From CANHVK01 sp046304235 (GTDB taxonomy: Bacteria > Bacteroidota > Bacteroidia > Flavobacteriales_D > Crocinitomicaceae), in NCBI GenBank assembly GCA_046304235.1, contig JBKCEW010000185.1, positions 1 to 7,958 on the forward strand: DNA of 7,958 nt. Direction: 5' to 3'. The notes under the pieces were generated by a model. That model had not been told where the DNA came from and did no database searches. It saw only the letters and a list, made by a program, of their open reading frames with translations. Each line of letters opens with the position of its first letter. Positions within the stretch are counted from its first letter, which is position 1. Positions 1 through 5,521 of the stretch are shown here, piece by piece. The translations under genes were made by a program, and so were the position numbers.

Positions 1-80
1 TTATGTAACTTATCTTCATTAACAAGTTCACGTAAGCTAATTAATTCAAATTGTCTTGCTCTTAAATAAGGAAAATACAT
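1..80 (-). CDS. sce7725 family protein, N-terminal fragment (runs off left edge)
   Basis: The minus strand has an ATG at 80-78 and stays open to the window edge, giving 26 codons that start MYFPYLRARQFELISLREL. This N-terminus (aromatic-Pro-Tyr-Leu-Arg, then RQFELI.LREL) is the one I associate with the sce7725 family, named after a Sorangium cellulosum locus. That family is usually encoded next to sce7726 proteins, and the upstream gene here is exactly such a protein. The ATG lies 3 nt after the TAG stop of that gene and in the same frame, so translation is probably coupled. The biochemical function of sce7725 is unknown to me. The family call rests on a short stretch plus strong neighbour support; the rest of the gene is outside the window. 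Confidence 0.7.
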   Translation of the reverse strand, partial: MYFPYLRARQFELISLRELVNEDKLH

Positions 81-83
81 AAT

Positions 84-932
84 CTAAATAGTGTTTGTTT
101 TTAAACTATTAATTAGGTTATCTCTTTCTTGCTTTTTCAAATTAAGAGATAGGCATATCTGATTGAATTCATTATTTACCTTATTGAAAAAATGATTATT
201 TATTTTCCTTTTTTTCATTTTACTAAGGAATGAGAAATTCAATTCTTTTTGTGGAATTTTTGATATAAGACCTTTACAGATTTCAAACTGATTGAATGAG
301 TTCATTAGTGGTAGCTGTCCATAATGTTCTGTTGTAATTTCTAAATATTCTTTTGTATGAAGAATTTCCATTAAAGTTTCAGGGTTTAATTCGTTATTCC
401 TTCTAGCTTTTTGGACTATTTCGAAATTATTAGAATTGGAATCAAAAGTAATAATGCCAACAGATTCATCATAGTTGGAATATTTAGACAAAAGAACATC
501 TGGAACAATTATATATACCTCATTAAAAATCTTTCTATATTCTTGAATTTGATTTGACAATCTATATTCTGTATCTAAAATTGTTTTTATTTCAAATACT
601 TTAGAAACACCATTAAACATAGCCAAATCTGCAATCGCCTTACCAATTCGGAATTCATTAAAAATTACGGAATTGTTAGTACCTAATTCATTTTTAAGCC
701 ATTTATTTAAAAATTCGTTCTTTAAAATATATTCATTTGGATAATTTTTTTCCAAAATATGATATGTATTCCTAAGAAATTTAAGGTATGAATTTCCTTT
801 GTTTTTTTCAATAAGATTGTATCTCTCTAGTTTAATATCAATAGAATTAAAATCGCCTTTTAGCCAACGATTTACTTCACTTCTCGAAAAAAGTGTAGAA
901 AAATCTCTTAATTGGTTTGAAGTGAAATTCAT
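84..932 (-). CDS. sce7726 family protein, PD-(D/E)XK nuclease-like
   Basis: This is a 282-residue cytosolic protein with no signal peptide or membrane segment. Residues about 88-146 carry the recognisable core: an acidic residue (E93) in FNEFRIG, then ADLA (D102), then FEIK (E114, K116), then an amphipathic RLSNQIQEY segment and a hydrophobic strand ending VYIIVPD. The D...E-x-K spacing fits a PD-(D/E)XK nuclease fold, and the EIKT.LDT..RL..Q..EY signature is typical of sce7726 proteins. The N-terminal 80 residues and the C-terminal 100 are mostly charged and helical-looking, without a motif I recognise. It is the first gene of an operon with the sce7725 gene (3-nt gap). Catalysis is inferred from the motif only. 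A role in defence against foreign DNA is plausible from the accessory context but unproven. Confidence 0.75.
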   Translation of the reverse strand: MNFTSNQLRDFSTLFSRSEVNRWLKGDFNSIDIKLERYNLIEKNKGNSYLKFLRNTYHILEKNYPNEYILKNEFLNKWLKNELGTNNSVIFNEFRIGKAIADLAMFNGVSKVFEIKTILDTEYRLSNQIQEYRKIFNEVYIIVPDVLLSKYSNYDESVGIITFDSNSNNFEIVQKARRNNELNPETLMEILHTKEYLEITTEHYGQLPLMNSFNQFEICKGLISKIPQKELNFSFLSKMKKRKINNHFFNKVNNEFNQICLSLNLKKQERDNLINSLKTNTI

Positions 933-940
933 TTTATGGG

Positions 941-969
941 TAAATATAATAAAAAAGTGCCTTTTTCAA
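941..969 (-). promoter_or_regulatory. Candidate Bacteroidota promoter for the sce7726-sce7725 operon
   Basis: On the minus strand there is TTG at 969-967 and, after 18 nt, TATATTTA at 948-941. The second element differs from the Bacteroidota -7 consensus TAnnTTTG only at the last base, and the spacing is in the usual range. The start codon lies only 8 nt further on, so the transcript would have a very short leader. The call is by consensus match alone, in AT-rich DNA where chance matches are frequent. Confidence 0.35.
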
Positions 970-1100
970 GATGGGATTAGCTTTCTTTAGAATTAACGAT
1001 AACATAATTATAACCTTCATAAATAGATTATTTGTTTCTTTCACTAAATTGTCAATGGCCAAAAATTAGTTTAAACAATAAATATAACCAAATTAAACCA

Positions 1101-1134
1101 AACCTACCTATAAAAACAGGTAGGTTAACCTACC
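1101..1134 (-). terminator. Terminator-like hairpin after the DUF6943-like gene, with a third repeat arm
   Basis: AACCTACCT (1101-1109) and AGGTAGGTT (1118-1126) form a perfect 9-bp stem around an 8-nt A-rich loop. The next eight bases (1127-1134) repeat AACCTACC, so 1119-1134 is also a perfect 16-bp palindrome and the middle arm can pair on either side. The element starts about 11 nt beyond the stop codon of the minus-strand gene, the expected place for a terminator. On that strand it is followed by a T-rich but not pure-T stretch. Confidence 0.55.
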
Positions 1135-1144
1135 AAAAGAGGTA

Positions 1145-1564
1145 CTATTGCAGCACCTCGAATATCAACACTTGTTTCATTTGCTTGATTAGATTGAGTT
1201 GTTTTTGAATGTTCATTTGATGTTTTTCCATTTGAACTATTTTTGAAATATTTCTTTTGACTTTATCGGGATTTGAAAGTAGTTTTTCTATTCCTGTATG
1301 GATGAGGTTTGTTAATTCTTTCAGTCGAATGAATGGAATAACGGAACCAATCAAATGCGGATAGATTGCTTTGCCCTGCCACATACCAAATAATAACCAG
1401 TACAATTCTTCTTTGTCCTGGTCATTTTCACAGAGACAAACAAAACAATTCGGACAAGGGGTTAACAGTGGCTTTCCACTGTTATTTCCCTTGTTTAAAA
1501 TGAAAAAGTATGATCCTTGATATGCTTTTTCTTGTCTATAAGTAGTTAATCTAAATTGTATCAT
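1145..1564 (-). CDS. DUF6943-like protein, Bacteroidota accessory family
   Basis: This is a 139-residue soluble protein. Its middle holds the recognisable core: KPLLTPCPNCFVC (residues about 31-43, with closely spaced cysteines), an acidic patch ENDQDKEE, then YWLLFGMWQGK and HLIGSVIPFIRLKEL. That run of motifs matches my memory of the DUF6943 family, small proteins of unknown function seen in Bacteroidota, often in conjugative or plasmid-like regions. The cysteines could bind metal, but that is a guess. The C-terminal 45 residues are lysine- and glutamine-rich and helical. The start lies 2 nt after the stop of the upstream 59-residue gene, indicating one transcript, and a strong hairpin follows the stop. 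The family name is recalled rather than searched. Confidence 0.65.
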   Translation of the reverse strand: MIQFRLTTYRQEKAYQGSYFFILNKGNNSGKPLLTPCPNCFVCLCENDQDKEELYWLLFGMWQGKAIYPHLIGSVIPFIRLKELTNLIHTGIEKLLSNPDKVKRNISKIVQMEKHQMNIQKQLNLIKQMKQVLIFEVLQ

Positions 1565-1566
1565 AA

Positions 1567-1746
1567 CTATCTACTTAAAATTAAAGATTGTGCATACTGA
1601 TACAAGCTTTTAAGCATCTGCTTTTTATTACAGTTCGTTTCAGTTCTAGCGTGCTCAAAAATCACGTTTAACTCTGCTTTGAGTTCATCTTTGCTCATTT
1701 CTCTGTAAAAGGCTCTAATTACTGCTGGATTGGTGCGTTTGTACAT
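1567..1746 (-). CDS. Small hypothetical protein (59 aa), first gene of the DUF6943-like operon
   Basis: The minus-strand frame opens at an ATG (1746-1744) and ends at TAG (1569-1567), encoding 59 residues beginning MYKRTNPAVIRAFYREMS. It is basic and predicted helical, with a single cysteine and no membrane segment. The strongest evidence that it is real is its position: its stop is separated by only 2 nt (TT) from the start codon of the DUF6943-like gene, as in a translationally coupled pair. Residues 16-34 alternate charged and hydrophobic positions and could form an amphipathic helix. I do not recognise a family. No convincing promoter was found upstream; the non-coding block beginning there may carry one. 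Confidence 0.55.
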   Translation of the reverse strand: MYKRTNPAVIRAFYREMSKDELKAELNVIFEHARTETNCNKKQMLKSLYQYAQSLILSR

Positions 1747-1771
1747 AATTCACGGTTTAAAAATTATGCTC

Positions 1772-1791
1772 GCCCTTTTAGGGCTTCGCCC
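1772..1791. repeat. Overlapping GC-rich mini-hairpins upstream of the 59-aa gene
   Basis: GCCCT (1772-1776) pairs with AGGGC (1780-1784) around TTT, while GGGC (1781-1784) can instead pair with GCCC (1788-1791) around TTC. The two hairpins exclude each other. They lie about 26-45 nt before the start of the 59-residue gene, in its probable leader. A regulatory role is only a possibility. Confidence 0.3.
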
Positions 1792-1862
1792 AGATATATT
1801 AATTCAAAATAAAAAAAAAGAAAAAAAAGAAAGCCATTTCAACAAGAGGCAAATGGAAGGCT

Positions 1863-1987
1863 GTCAAGGTTTTTGAGAAAAAAGTGATGTAGAGATTAAA
1901 GACAGAAAGAGGAAAGATAAAAGACTGATATTAAATCTCATTAAGTGATTAAATCACACTTTATTCTCAAAACCCGTAGGGCTTGAC
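1863..1987. repeat. Long inverted repeat with internal mini-hairpins
   Basis: TTTTGAGAA-A-AAAGTG (1871-1886) and its near-exact inverse (1957-1972) match at 15 of 16 positions around a 70-nt interior. The pairing resumes outside with GTCAAG (1863-1868) against CTTGAC (1982-1987); the right side bulges out CCCGTAGGG, itself a 3-bp mini-hairpin. Inside, GAGATT (1892-1897) can pair with AATCTC (1934-1939). Together this would fold as a branched stem of about 125 nt, suggesting a structured RNA or a recognition site for a DNA-processing protein. Confidence 0.45.
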
Positions 1988-2168
1988 CTTTACTGACGTT
2001 GTGGGGTGGATGGTGCGATTGCCGAGTAAATTTGCGATCTATTTTTGATTTTTTATAATTTAAAATCGAAGCGAAAACTTAATAACCACCTTTTTTCATT
2101 GCCAAAAAAGGTTCGCCAAAAAGTCTAGCGCTGTAATAAGATTGCTAATTTTTACGGTTCATTTCGCT

Positions 2169-2213
2169 ATACAAATTGAAACTCGTCGTACCTCCTCAAA
2201 CACCAATTTGTAT
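2169..2213. repeat. Perfect 10-bp inverted repeat, 25-nt spacer
   Basis: ATACAAATTG (2169-2178) is followed by its exact inverse CAATTTGTAT (2204-2213). It lies in the non-coding block and could be a stem-loop or a binding site for a dimeric protein. Confidence 0.5.
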
Positions 2214-2283
2214 CACGCTTCATTTCCTCAAAATTTACACAATCCAATTACTAGGCGCGGTTTTAGATCTCGGTGTCGCTATC

Positions 2284-2345
2284 GCTCGAAAAAAAATACG
2301 ATGCTAGCATATCTGCATAGGCATTGTTTACAATGCTCGAAAAAA
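2284..2345. repeat. Cluster of direct repeat, palindrome and hairpin
   Basis: GCTCGAAAAAA occurs at 2284-2294 and again at 2335-2345, spaced 51 bp. Between the copies are a perfect 10-bp palindrome ATGCTAGCAT (2301-2310) and a 6-bp hairpin GCATTG-TTTA-CAATGC (2321-2336). Such dense symmetry within 62 bp is unusual for plain intergenic DNA and resembles a replication or transfer origin; no function is shown. Confidence 0.4.
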
Positions 2346-2656
2346 CAAATGTGAGGGTTGCGAACATTTAAAATAAGAGGAAATATATTATGTAAGAAAA
2401 AAGGTAATGGAGCCTTCAGCAAGTGCGAGGGAAAGGCAACCTATGGAATTATTAATGATTGATGATGAATGTTTAATATAATGAAAATCATATTAACGAA
2501 GCGAAATTTTGCCTGTGGGCGCGAGCCGTCTGCGAGTTGAGCGAAGGGGGAAGTGTAGAGCGATGACGAAGTATGAGGAAACGCGGGAACGACCTCTGCT
2601 GAAAGCACGAAGGTTTGGCGGATTTTTTTGCTCTTAGGGATGGAAAAAGACAAGTG

Positions 2657-2679
2657 CATTTCGACAGGCTCAATGTGAC
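2657..2679. repeat. TTCGAC..GCTCA interspersed repeat copy
   Basis: TTCGACAGGCTCA sits inside a weak dyad bounded by CATT and AATG. The same core, with TACG in place of AGG, occurs at 4926-4939 within the nuclease gene. I recognise TTCGAC(TAC/AG)GCTCA as a frequent REP-like repeat in Flavobacteriia genomes; this is recalled, not searched. Confidence 0.45.
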
Positions 2680-2864
2680 GGAATAATGCTCTTGTGTGGG
2701 GAGTGGTTAAGCGGCTTTGATGAATGTAGGCAGACGTCCTCGGTAGCCGAAATGAAGCAAAGTGGCTGTGAACGAGGACTGCAAAAAATGTGACAAACCT
2801 GAAGCCTGAGCGATTTAGCAGGCGAGCCAAACACAAACGGCGACAGACCCCCAATAAAAAAAAC

Positions 2865-2916
2865 AAGTGGATAGCATAAAGGGAATAAGCTTGTGGAATG
2901 GCTATGCTGACCACTT
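2865..2916. repeat. 14-bp imperfect inverted repeat, 24-nt loop
   Basis: AAGTGGATAGCATA (2865-2878) pairs with TATGCTGACCACTT (2903-2916) at 12 of 14 positions. A smaller CCTGC...GCAGG pairing (2933-2937 with 2950-2954) follows soon after. It is among the strongest stems in the block and would be a good candidate nick-site hairpin or RNA element. Confidence 0.45.
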
Positions 2917-3059
2917 ACCTATTTGGGGTTTTCCTGCGGAGCTTGCGATGCAGGTGGGGGGATGAAGAAGCCGTGACTGACGACGTATGAGGACGTAACA
3001 AAGAAAACTAATGGAAAGCCGTAGTGAGGAATTCTGACGAATAGGCTTGGAATGCTATA

Positions 3060-3100
3060 TGCAAGGGCACGACGTTAGGAGTGTTTTATATACCCTTGCA
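3060..3100. repeat. Perfect 8-bp inverted repeat TGCAAGGG/CCCTTGCA
   Basis: TGCAAGGG (3060-3067) and CCCTTGCA (3093-3100) enclose 25 nt, near the right end of the non-coding block. It is followed at 3129-3136 by a strong Shine-Dalgarno-like AGGAGGAAG, but no start codon follows at the right distance, as if a gene start once there had been replaced. Confidence 0.4.
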
Positions 3101-3175
3101 GATAAGTTTTTCTTTGTAAAAGGACGAAAAGGAGGAAGACCATATTACCTTTTCTTAAATATAACCTGGAATATA

Positions 3176-4522
3176 TTATTCTTTATTATTTATTTTCCAA
3201 TACCCTTCTTTTCTACCACCAACTCTTTCTAAAATTCCTTTTTCTCTAAGGGTTTTAATATTTTTATCTATTGCGGTTGTACTTATTCCTATATGTTTTG
3301 CCATGTCTTCTTTTGTCACGTTTGGACGTGTTTCAATTAATTCCAAAAGTTTGATTTGGTTCTCTGAAAGTTCTTTTACCAACCCTTTTACCAACCCTTT
3401 TACCAACCTTTCATTACCAACTAGGGTGTTGGCTAGTATTGATACTTCGATGCCACCATTTTTCTCAATGATTGTTGGTTCTGGTAAACCATACTCCTTA
3501 CATGAATTTATAATTTTCAAGGTGCCACGACCCCATGAATCAATATAACCTGATAGAAAACATGCATTCGCAATAATAGGGTTTCTAGGTCTCGAATTAT
3601 GATCTATTTTTAAATCGTCAATTGAAAGACCAGTTGGTAAAACACCTTCATTCCAAATAGAAAATTGTTCATCAAATACACGCATTTGAACTGGCGCTCC
3701 CATGTATGTTCTATGAACTAATGCATTCAACAACATTTCACGAATGGCTTGAGCAGGATACATATCCTTCTCTTCACGTTGTAATCCTTCAAATTTTATA
3801 GGTCGTGTAAGAAATTTATAATTGAGTTGGATAGGAACTTCATTTAATAAATGAACAAGATTCCCTTCAACTATTTCATGAAATTTTAAATCGGATGCAT
3901 CCGTTCCAAAACGACCAATTTTAACTTGAATATTTGGGAAAAAACGCGCCGGTTCTTTAGCAAATAAAATCAAAGCAGCACGCTTTAATTTACTTCCAAT
4001 AGTTAAATGTAATTTGTCTAAAATCTGAAAAGTAGATAACCCTGTTGTATCAGGCATTCTACCTTTTTCTTTACTGTCTGAAATAAACTTTAAAACACTC
4101 GCTTCATCAATATCTTCTATTGTTGCATTTTCCTCCACTACATCATCCCACGTTTTACCAGCTTTTTTAAGTAGGAATTCATTTAATTCAACACCTGTTA
4201 ATTCTCTGTTTGTTGCACCTGAACGCATGTAATATCTTCCGCGAAGTGAAACAGGAACCGAATAAACAGGAACTTTAATCTCAATAAAAAATGTTCCATC
4301 CAATTCATGCAAAACAACTTCACATAAAATACCTAATAGGTCGCGGATTTTATTTGGAATTGCCTCCATCAATTGCTTGTAATTCTCAACATGTAGAAGT
4401 TCTCCATTATCCTTTTTTCCAATAAATAATACTCCACCTGAAGCATTCGCAAAACCACAAACCCATTTTAAGTAATCATCGTGCCAAGATTGTTTGTATT
4501 CTATGTTCTGATTTTCGGACAT
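3176..4522 (-). CDS. AlbA_2 (Schlafen-like) ATP-binding protein with C-terminal winged helix
   Basis: This 448-residue cytosolic protein has the architecture often labelled divergent AAA / RecG-like ATP-binding protein. Residues about 5-120 are the AlbA_2 (Schlafen-type) nucleic-acid-binding domain: IEYKQSW near the start, then FANASGGVLFIGKKDNG (24-40) and YYMRSGATNREL (97-108). Residues about 255-365 match the HATPase_c_4 region, with NALVHR (266-271), NPIIANA (314-320) and SWGRGTLKI (329-337). Residues about 386-445 form a winged helix, with ITKEDM-like and IGISTTAIDKNIKTLREKGIL segments. The linker at 373-383 is a fourfold LVKG/LVKE run encoded by a 12-bp tandem repeat. Its function is not established; proteins of this type are probably DNA- or RNA-binding regulators and are frequent in defence islands. 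It is monocistronic and may repress itself through boxes in its promoter (inference). Confidence 0.85.
   Translation of the reverse strand: MSENQNIEYKQSWHDDYLKWVCGFANASGGVLFIGKKDNGELLHVENYKQLMEAIPNKIRDLLGILCEVVLHELDGTFFIEIKVPVYSVPVSLRGRYYMRSGATNRELTGVELNEFLLKKAGKTWDDVVEENATIEDIDEASVLKFISDSKEKGRMPDTTGLSTFQILDKLHLTIGSKLKRAALILFAKEPARFFPNIQVKIGRFGTDASDLKFHEIVEGNLVHLLNEVPIQLNYKFLTRPIKFEGLQREEKDMYPAQAIREMLLNALVHRTYMGAPVQMRVFDEQFSIWNEGVLPTGLSIDDLKIDHNSRPRNPIIANACFLSGYIDSWGRGTLKIINSCKEYGLPEPTIIEKNGGIEVSILANTLVGNERLVKGLVKGLVKELSENQIKLLELIETRPNVTKEDMAKHIGISTTAIDKNIKTLREKGILERVGGRKEGYWKINNKE
3373..3408. repeat. Three perfect 12-bp tandem repeats in the ATPase linker
   Basis: CTTTTACCAACC occurs three times head to tail, followed by a degenerate fourth copy to about 3421. 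On the coding (minus) strand each unit encodes four residues (LVKG type). Because the unit is a multiple of three, copy-number change would alter linker length without breaking the frame. Confidence 0.85.
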
Positions 4523-4541
4523 TTCAACTATTTTTTATAAA

Positions 4542-4585
4542 TGAGAATTTTTCAATTCTAACAGAGTTCTCAATTATTCTCAATT
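4542..4585. promoter_or_regulatory. Candidate promoter with overlapping operator boxes for the ATPase gene
   Basis: On the minus strand, TTG (4583-4581) and TAGAATTG (4560-4553, one mismatch to TAnnTTTG) are spaced 20 nt, a good Bacteroidota promoter geometry about 30 nt before the start codon. TTCTCAATT is repeated at 4567-4575 and 4577-4585, exactly 10 bp (one helical turn) apart and covering the -33 element. An opposed TGAGAATT lies at 4542-4549, and AGAATT/AATTCT make a 6-bp dyad at 4544-4559. This arrangement suits a repressor, perhaps the ATPase's own winged helix; that link is inference. Confidence 0.4.
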
Positions 4586-4626
4586 TTTAAAATTAACAAA
4601 CCAAGCCGATAAATCTTTGTCTTACT

Positions 4627-4700
4627 AAAAAAAACTCAATTGCTTTTAATGTAACTGAATCAAAGTAATTAATTTACATTAAATTATATCAATACAAATG
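4627..4700 (+). repeat. Leader segment resembling the one before the response regulator (copy A)
   Basis: This segment starts A8-CT, has AATT, CT, TGTAA, AAT and CA in the same order as 5522-5590, and ends with the same AATACAAATG. About 30 of the first 36 aligned positions agree if two or three small gaps are allowed. Both copies are just upstream of plus-strand genes. High A+T content makes chance similarity a real concern. Confidence 0.35.
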
Positions 4701-4751
4701 ATAACTATGATTTTATAATATTACGCTCTATTTTTAAATCAAAAAAGGATT

Positions 4752-5471
4752 ATGAGAACGATTACATTATTGATTTTATTGGTTATTAGCAATGGTTTAT
4801 TTGCTCAATTAGAAATTCCAAAATATGAAGCTGATGATACCATTATTATACATAGAGGATACACACTTTCATATAATCCAAAGTATAAACAAGCGAATTG
4901 GGTAGCATACCTGCTAACCAACGCTTCGACTACGCTCAGCAACCGAGCAAAACGTGGTGAGTTTTTTGCTCCTGACCCATTGATACCTGGAACGAATTTA
5001 GGGGTTGATTATGCTAAATCGGGATATGATAGAGGACATTTAGCACCTGCAGCAGATATGGGGTATTCTATGGAAACAATGGTACAATCATTTTTTTATT
5101 CGAATATGTCTCCGCAAGTACCTCGTTTTAATCGTGGGATATGGAAAAAATTGGAAATACAGGTGCGTAATTGGGCAATTCAATATGATAGTTTGTACAT
5201 TGTAACAGGACCGATATTTTCGGATTCGATGAAAGTTATCGGACCTCATCGTGTTGCTGTACCAAAAGCGTATTACAAAGTATTAATACAAAAACGAAAT
5301 GGAAAATGGTTTGGTATTGGATTTGTTTTGCCAAATGCAAGTTTGAAAGGAGATATTAAGCAATTCGCTACGTCCATAGATAAAGTTGAAGAGTTAACAG
5401 GGATAAATTTCTTTTATTGGTTGGATGATAAATCTGAGCTAATTATAGAAAGTGTCTCTGATTTATTTTAA
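4752..5471 (+). CDS. Secreted DNA/RNA non-specific endonuclease (NucA/Serratia nuclease family)
   Basis: This 239-residue protein has a clear Sec signal peptide: MRT, a hydrophobic core through residue 17, and a likely cut after LFA (residue 18). There is no lipobox, so the product is probably periplasmic or secreted. The catalytic signature is DRGH at 93-96 (H96 the general base), followed by SNMSPQ (117-122) and N127 RGIWKKL E135. The N/E pair is spaced as the Mg-binding Asn and Glu of Serratia nuclease. YIVTGPIF (149-156) and the C-terminal strands are also typical, and total length is normal. The gene stands alone, with a weak AAGGA at 4745-4749 before the start and TATTTTTA at 4729-4736 as a possible -7 element. 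Oddly, residues about 57-65 are encoded by a TTCGAC..GCTCA interspersed repeat. It likely degrades extracellular nucleic acids for nutrition. Confidence 0.92.
   Translation: MRTITLLILLVISNGLFAQLEIPKYEADDTIIIHRGYTLSYNPKYKQANWVAYLLTNASTTLSNRAKRGEFFAPDPLIPGTNLGVDYAKSGYDRGHLAPAADMGYSMETMVQSFFYSNMSPQVPRFNRGIWKKLEIQVRNWAIQYDSLYIVTGPIFSDSMKVIGPHRVAVPKAYYKVLIQKRNGKWFGIGFVLPNASLKGDIKQFATSIDKVEELTGINFFYWLDDKSELIIESVSDLF
4926..4939. repeat. TTCGACTACGCTCA repeat embedded in the nuclease coding sequence
   Basis: This element has the same core as the copy at 2657-2679 and is read in frame as S-T-T-L-S (residues 59-63), between the YLLT strand and the APDPLIPG segment. Related nucleases have a variable surface loop here, so an in-frame insertion could be tolerated. 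Confidence 0.5.
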
Positions 5472-5492
5472 TCTTATTTTTAAAAATAAGAT
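5471..5492. terminator. Perfect AT-only palindrome directly after the nuclease stop
   Basis: ATCTTATTTTT is followed immediately by its exact inverse AAAAATAAGAT, overlapping the last base of the stop codon. The position suggests a terminator or a 3'-end stabilising hairpin. There is no GC pairing beyond two pairs and no T-run after it, so termination would be weak. Confidence 0.4.
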
Positions 5493-5510
5493 GTAAAAAA
5501 TCATTTGATA

Positions 5511-5518
5511 TAATTTTG
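5511..5518 (+). promoter_or_regulatory. Candidate -7 element (TAATTTTG) for the response regulator
   Basis: This is an exact TAnnTTTG match, but no TTG lies at the right distance upstream (that place is occupied by the palindrome 5471-5492). If used, the leader would be about 145 nt long and contain the segment 5522-5590. Confidence 0.25.
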
Positions 5519-5521
5519 ATT

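Larger units (their letters stand above)
1747..3175. other. 1.4-kb non-coding, repeat-rich block, possible mobile-element backbone
   Basis: No open frame in this stretch reads like a protein. Composition shifts within it: 1800-2100 is AT-rich, whereas about 2500-3060 is much richer in G+C (34 of 60 bases at 2521-2580) and purine-rich on the plus strand, unlike every gene in the window. It contains at least six inverted repeats (1863-1987, 2169-2213, 2301-2310, 2321-2336, 2865-2916, 3060-3100), several direct repeats, and one copy of a TTCGACAGGCTCA interspersed repeat. This looks like structured RNA or a DNA-processing region such as an origin of transfer, next to DUF6943-like cargo. No relaxase gene is present to confirm that. 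It must also hold the promoter of the minus-strand operon ending at 1145. Confidence 0.5.

Noticed and set aside
2142..2354. 70-codon open frame on the plus strand
   Set aside because: It spans the palindrome cluster, has a low-complexity basic composition, no ribosome site and no gene neighbours in phase.
2441..2914. 157-codon open frame on the minus strand, and a 61-codon one inside its span in another frame
   Set aside because: The translation is rich in Arg, His, Phe and Ser with no domain pattern. It exists because the DNA here is GC-shifted and has few stops, and it runs through the inverted repeats. I treat it as non-coding.
2012..3060. Possible group II intron (GTGCG start at 2012, structured, GC-rich)
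   Set aside because: I could not find a domain V hairpin (GAGC...GTTC type with its paired bulge) on either strand, nor a reverse transcriptase.
3047..3232. 61-codon open frame on the plus strand
   Set aside because: The first half covers the 3060-3100 inverted repeat and the second half overlaps the 3' end of the ATPase gene in antisense. It might preserve the start of a lost gene, but nothing supports a working protein.
3373..3408. CRISPR-like repeat
   Set aside because: The units are only 12 bp, contiguous, without spacers, and in frame in a protein.
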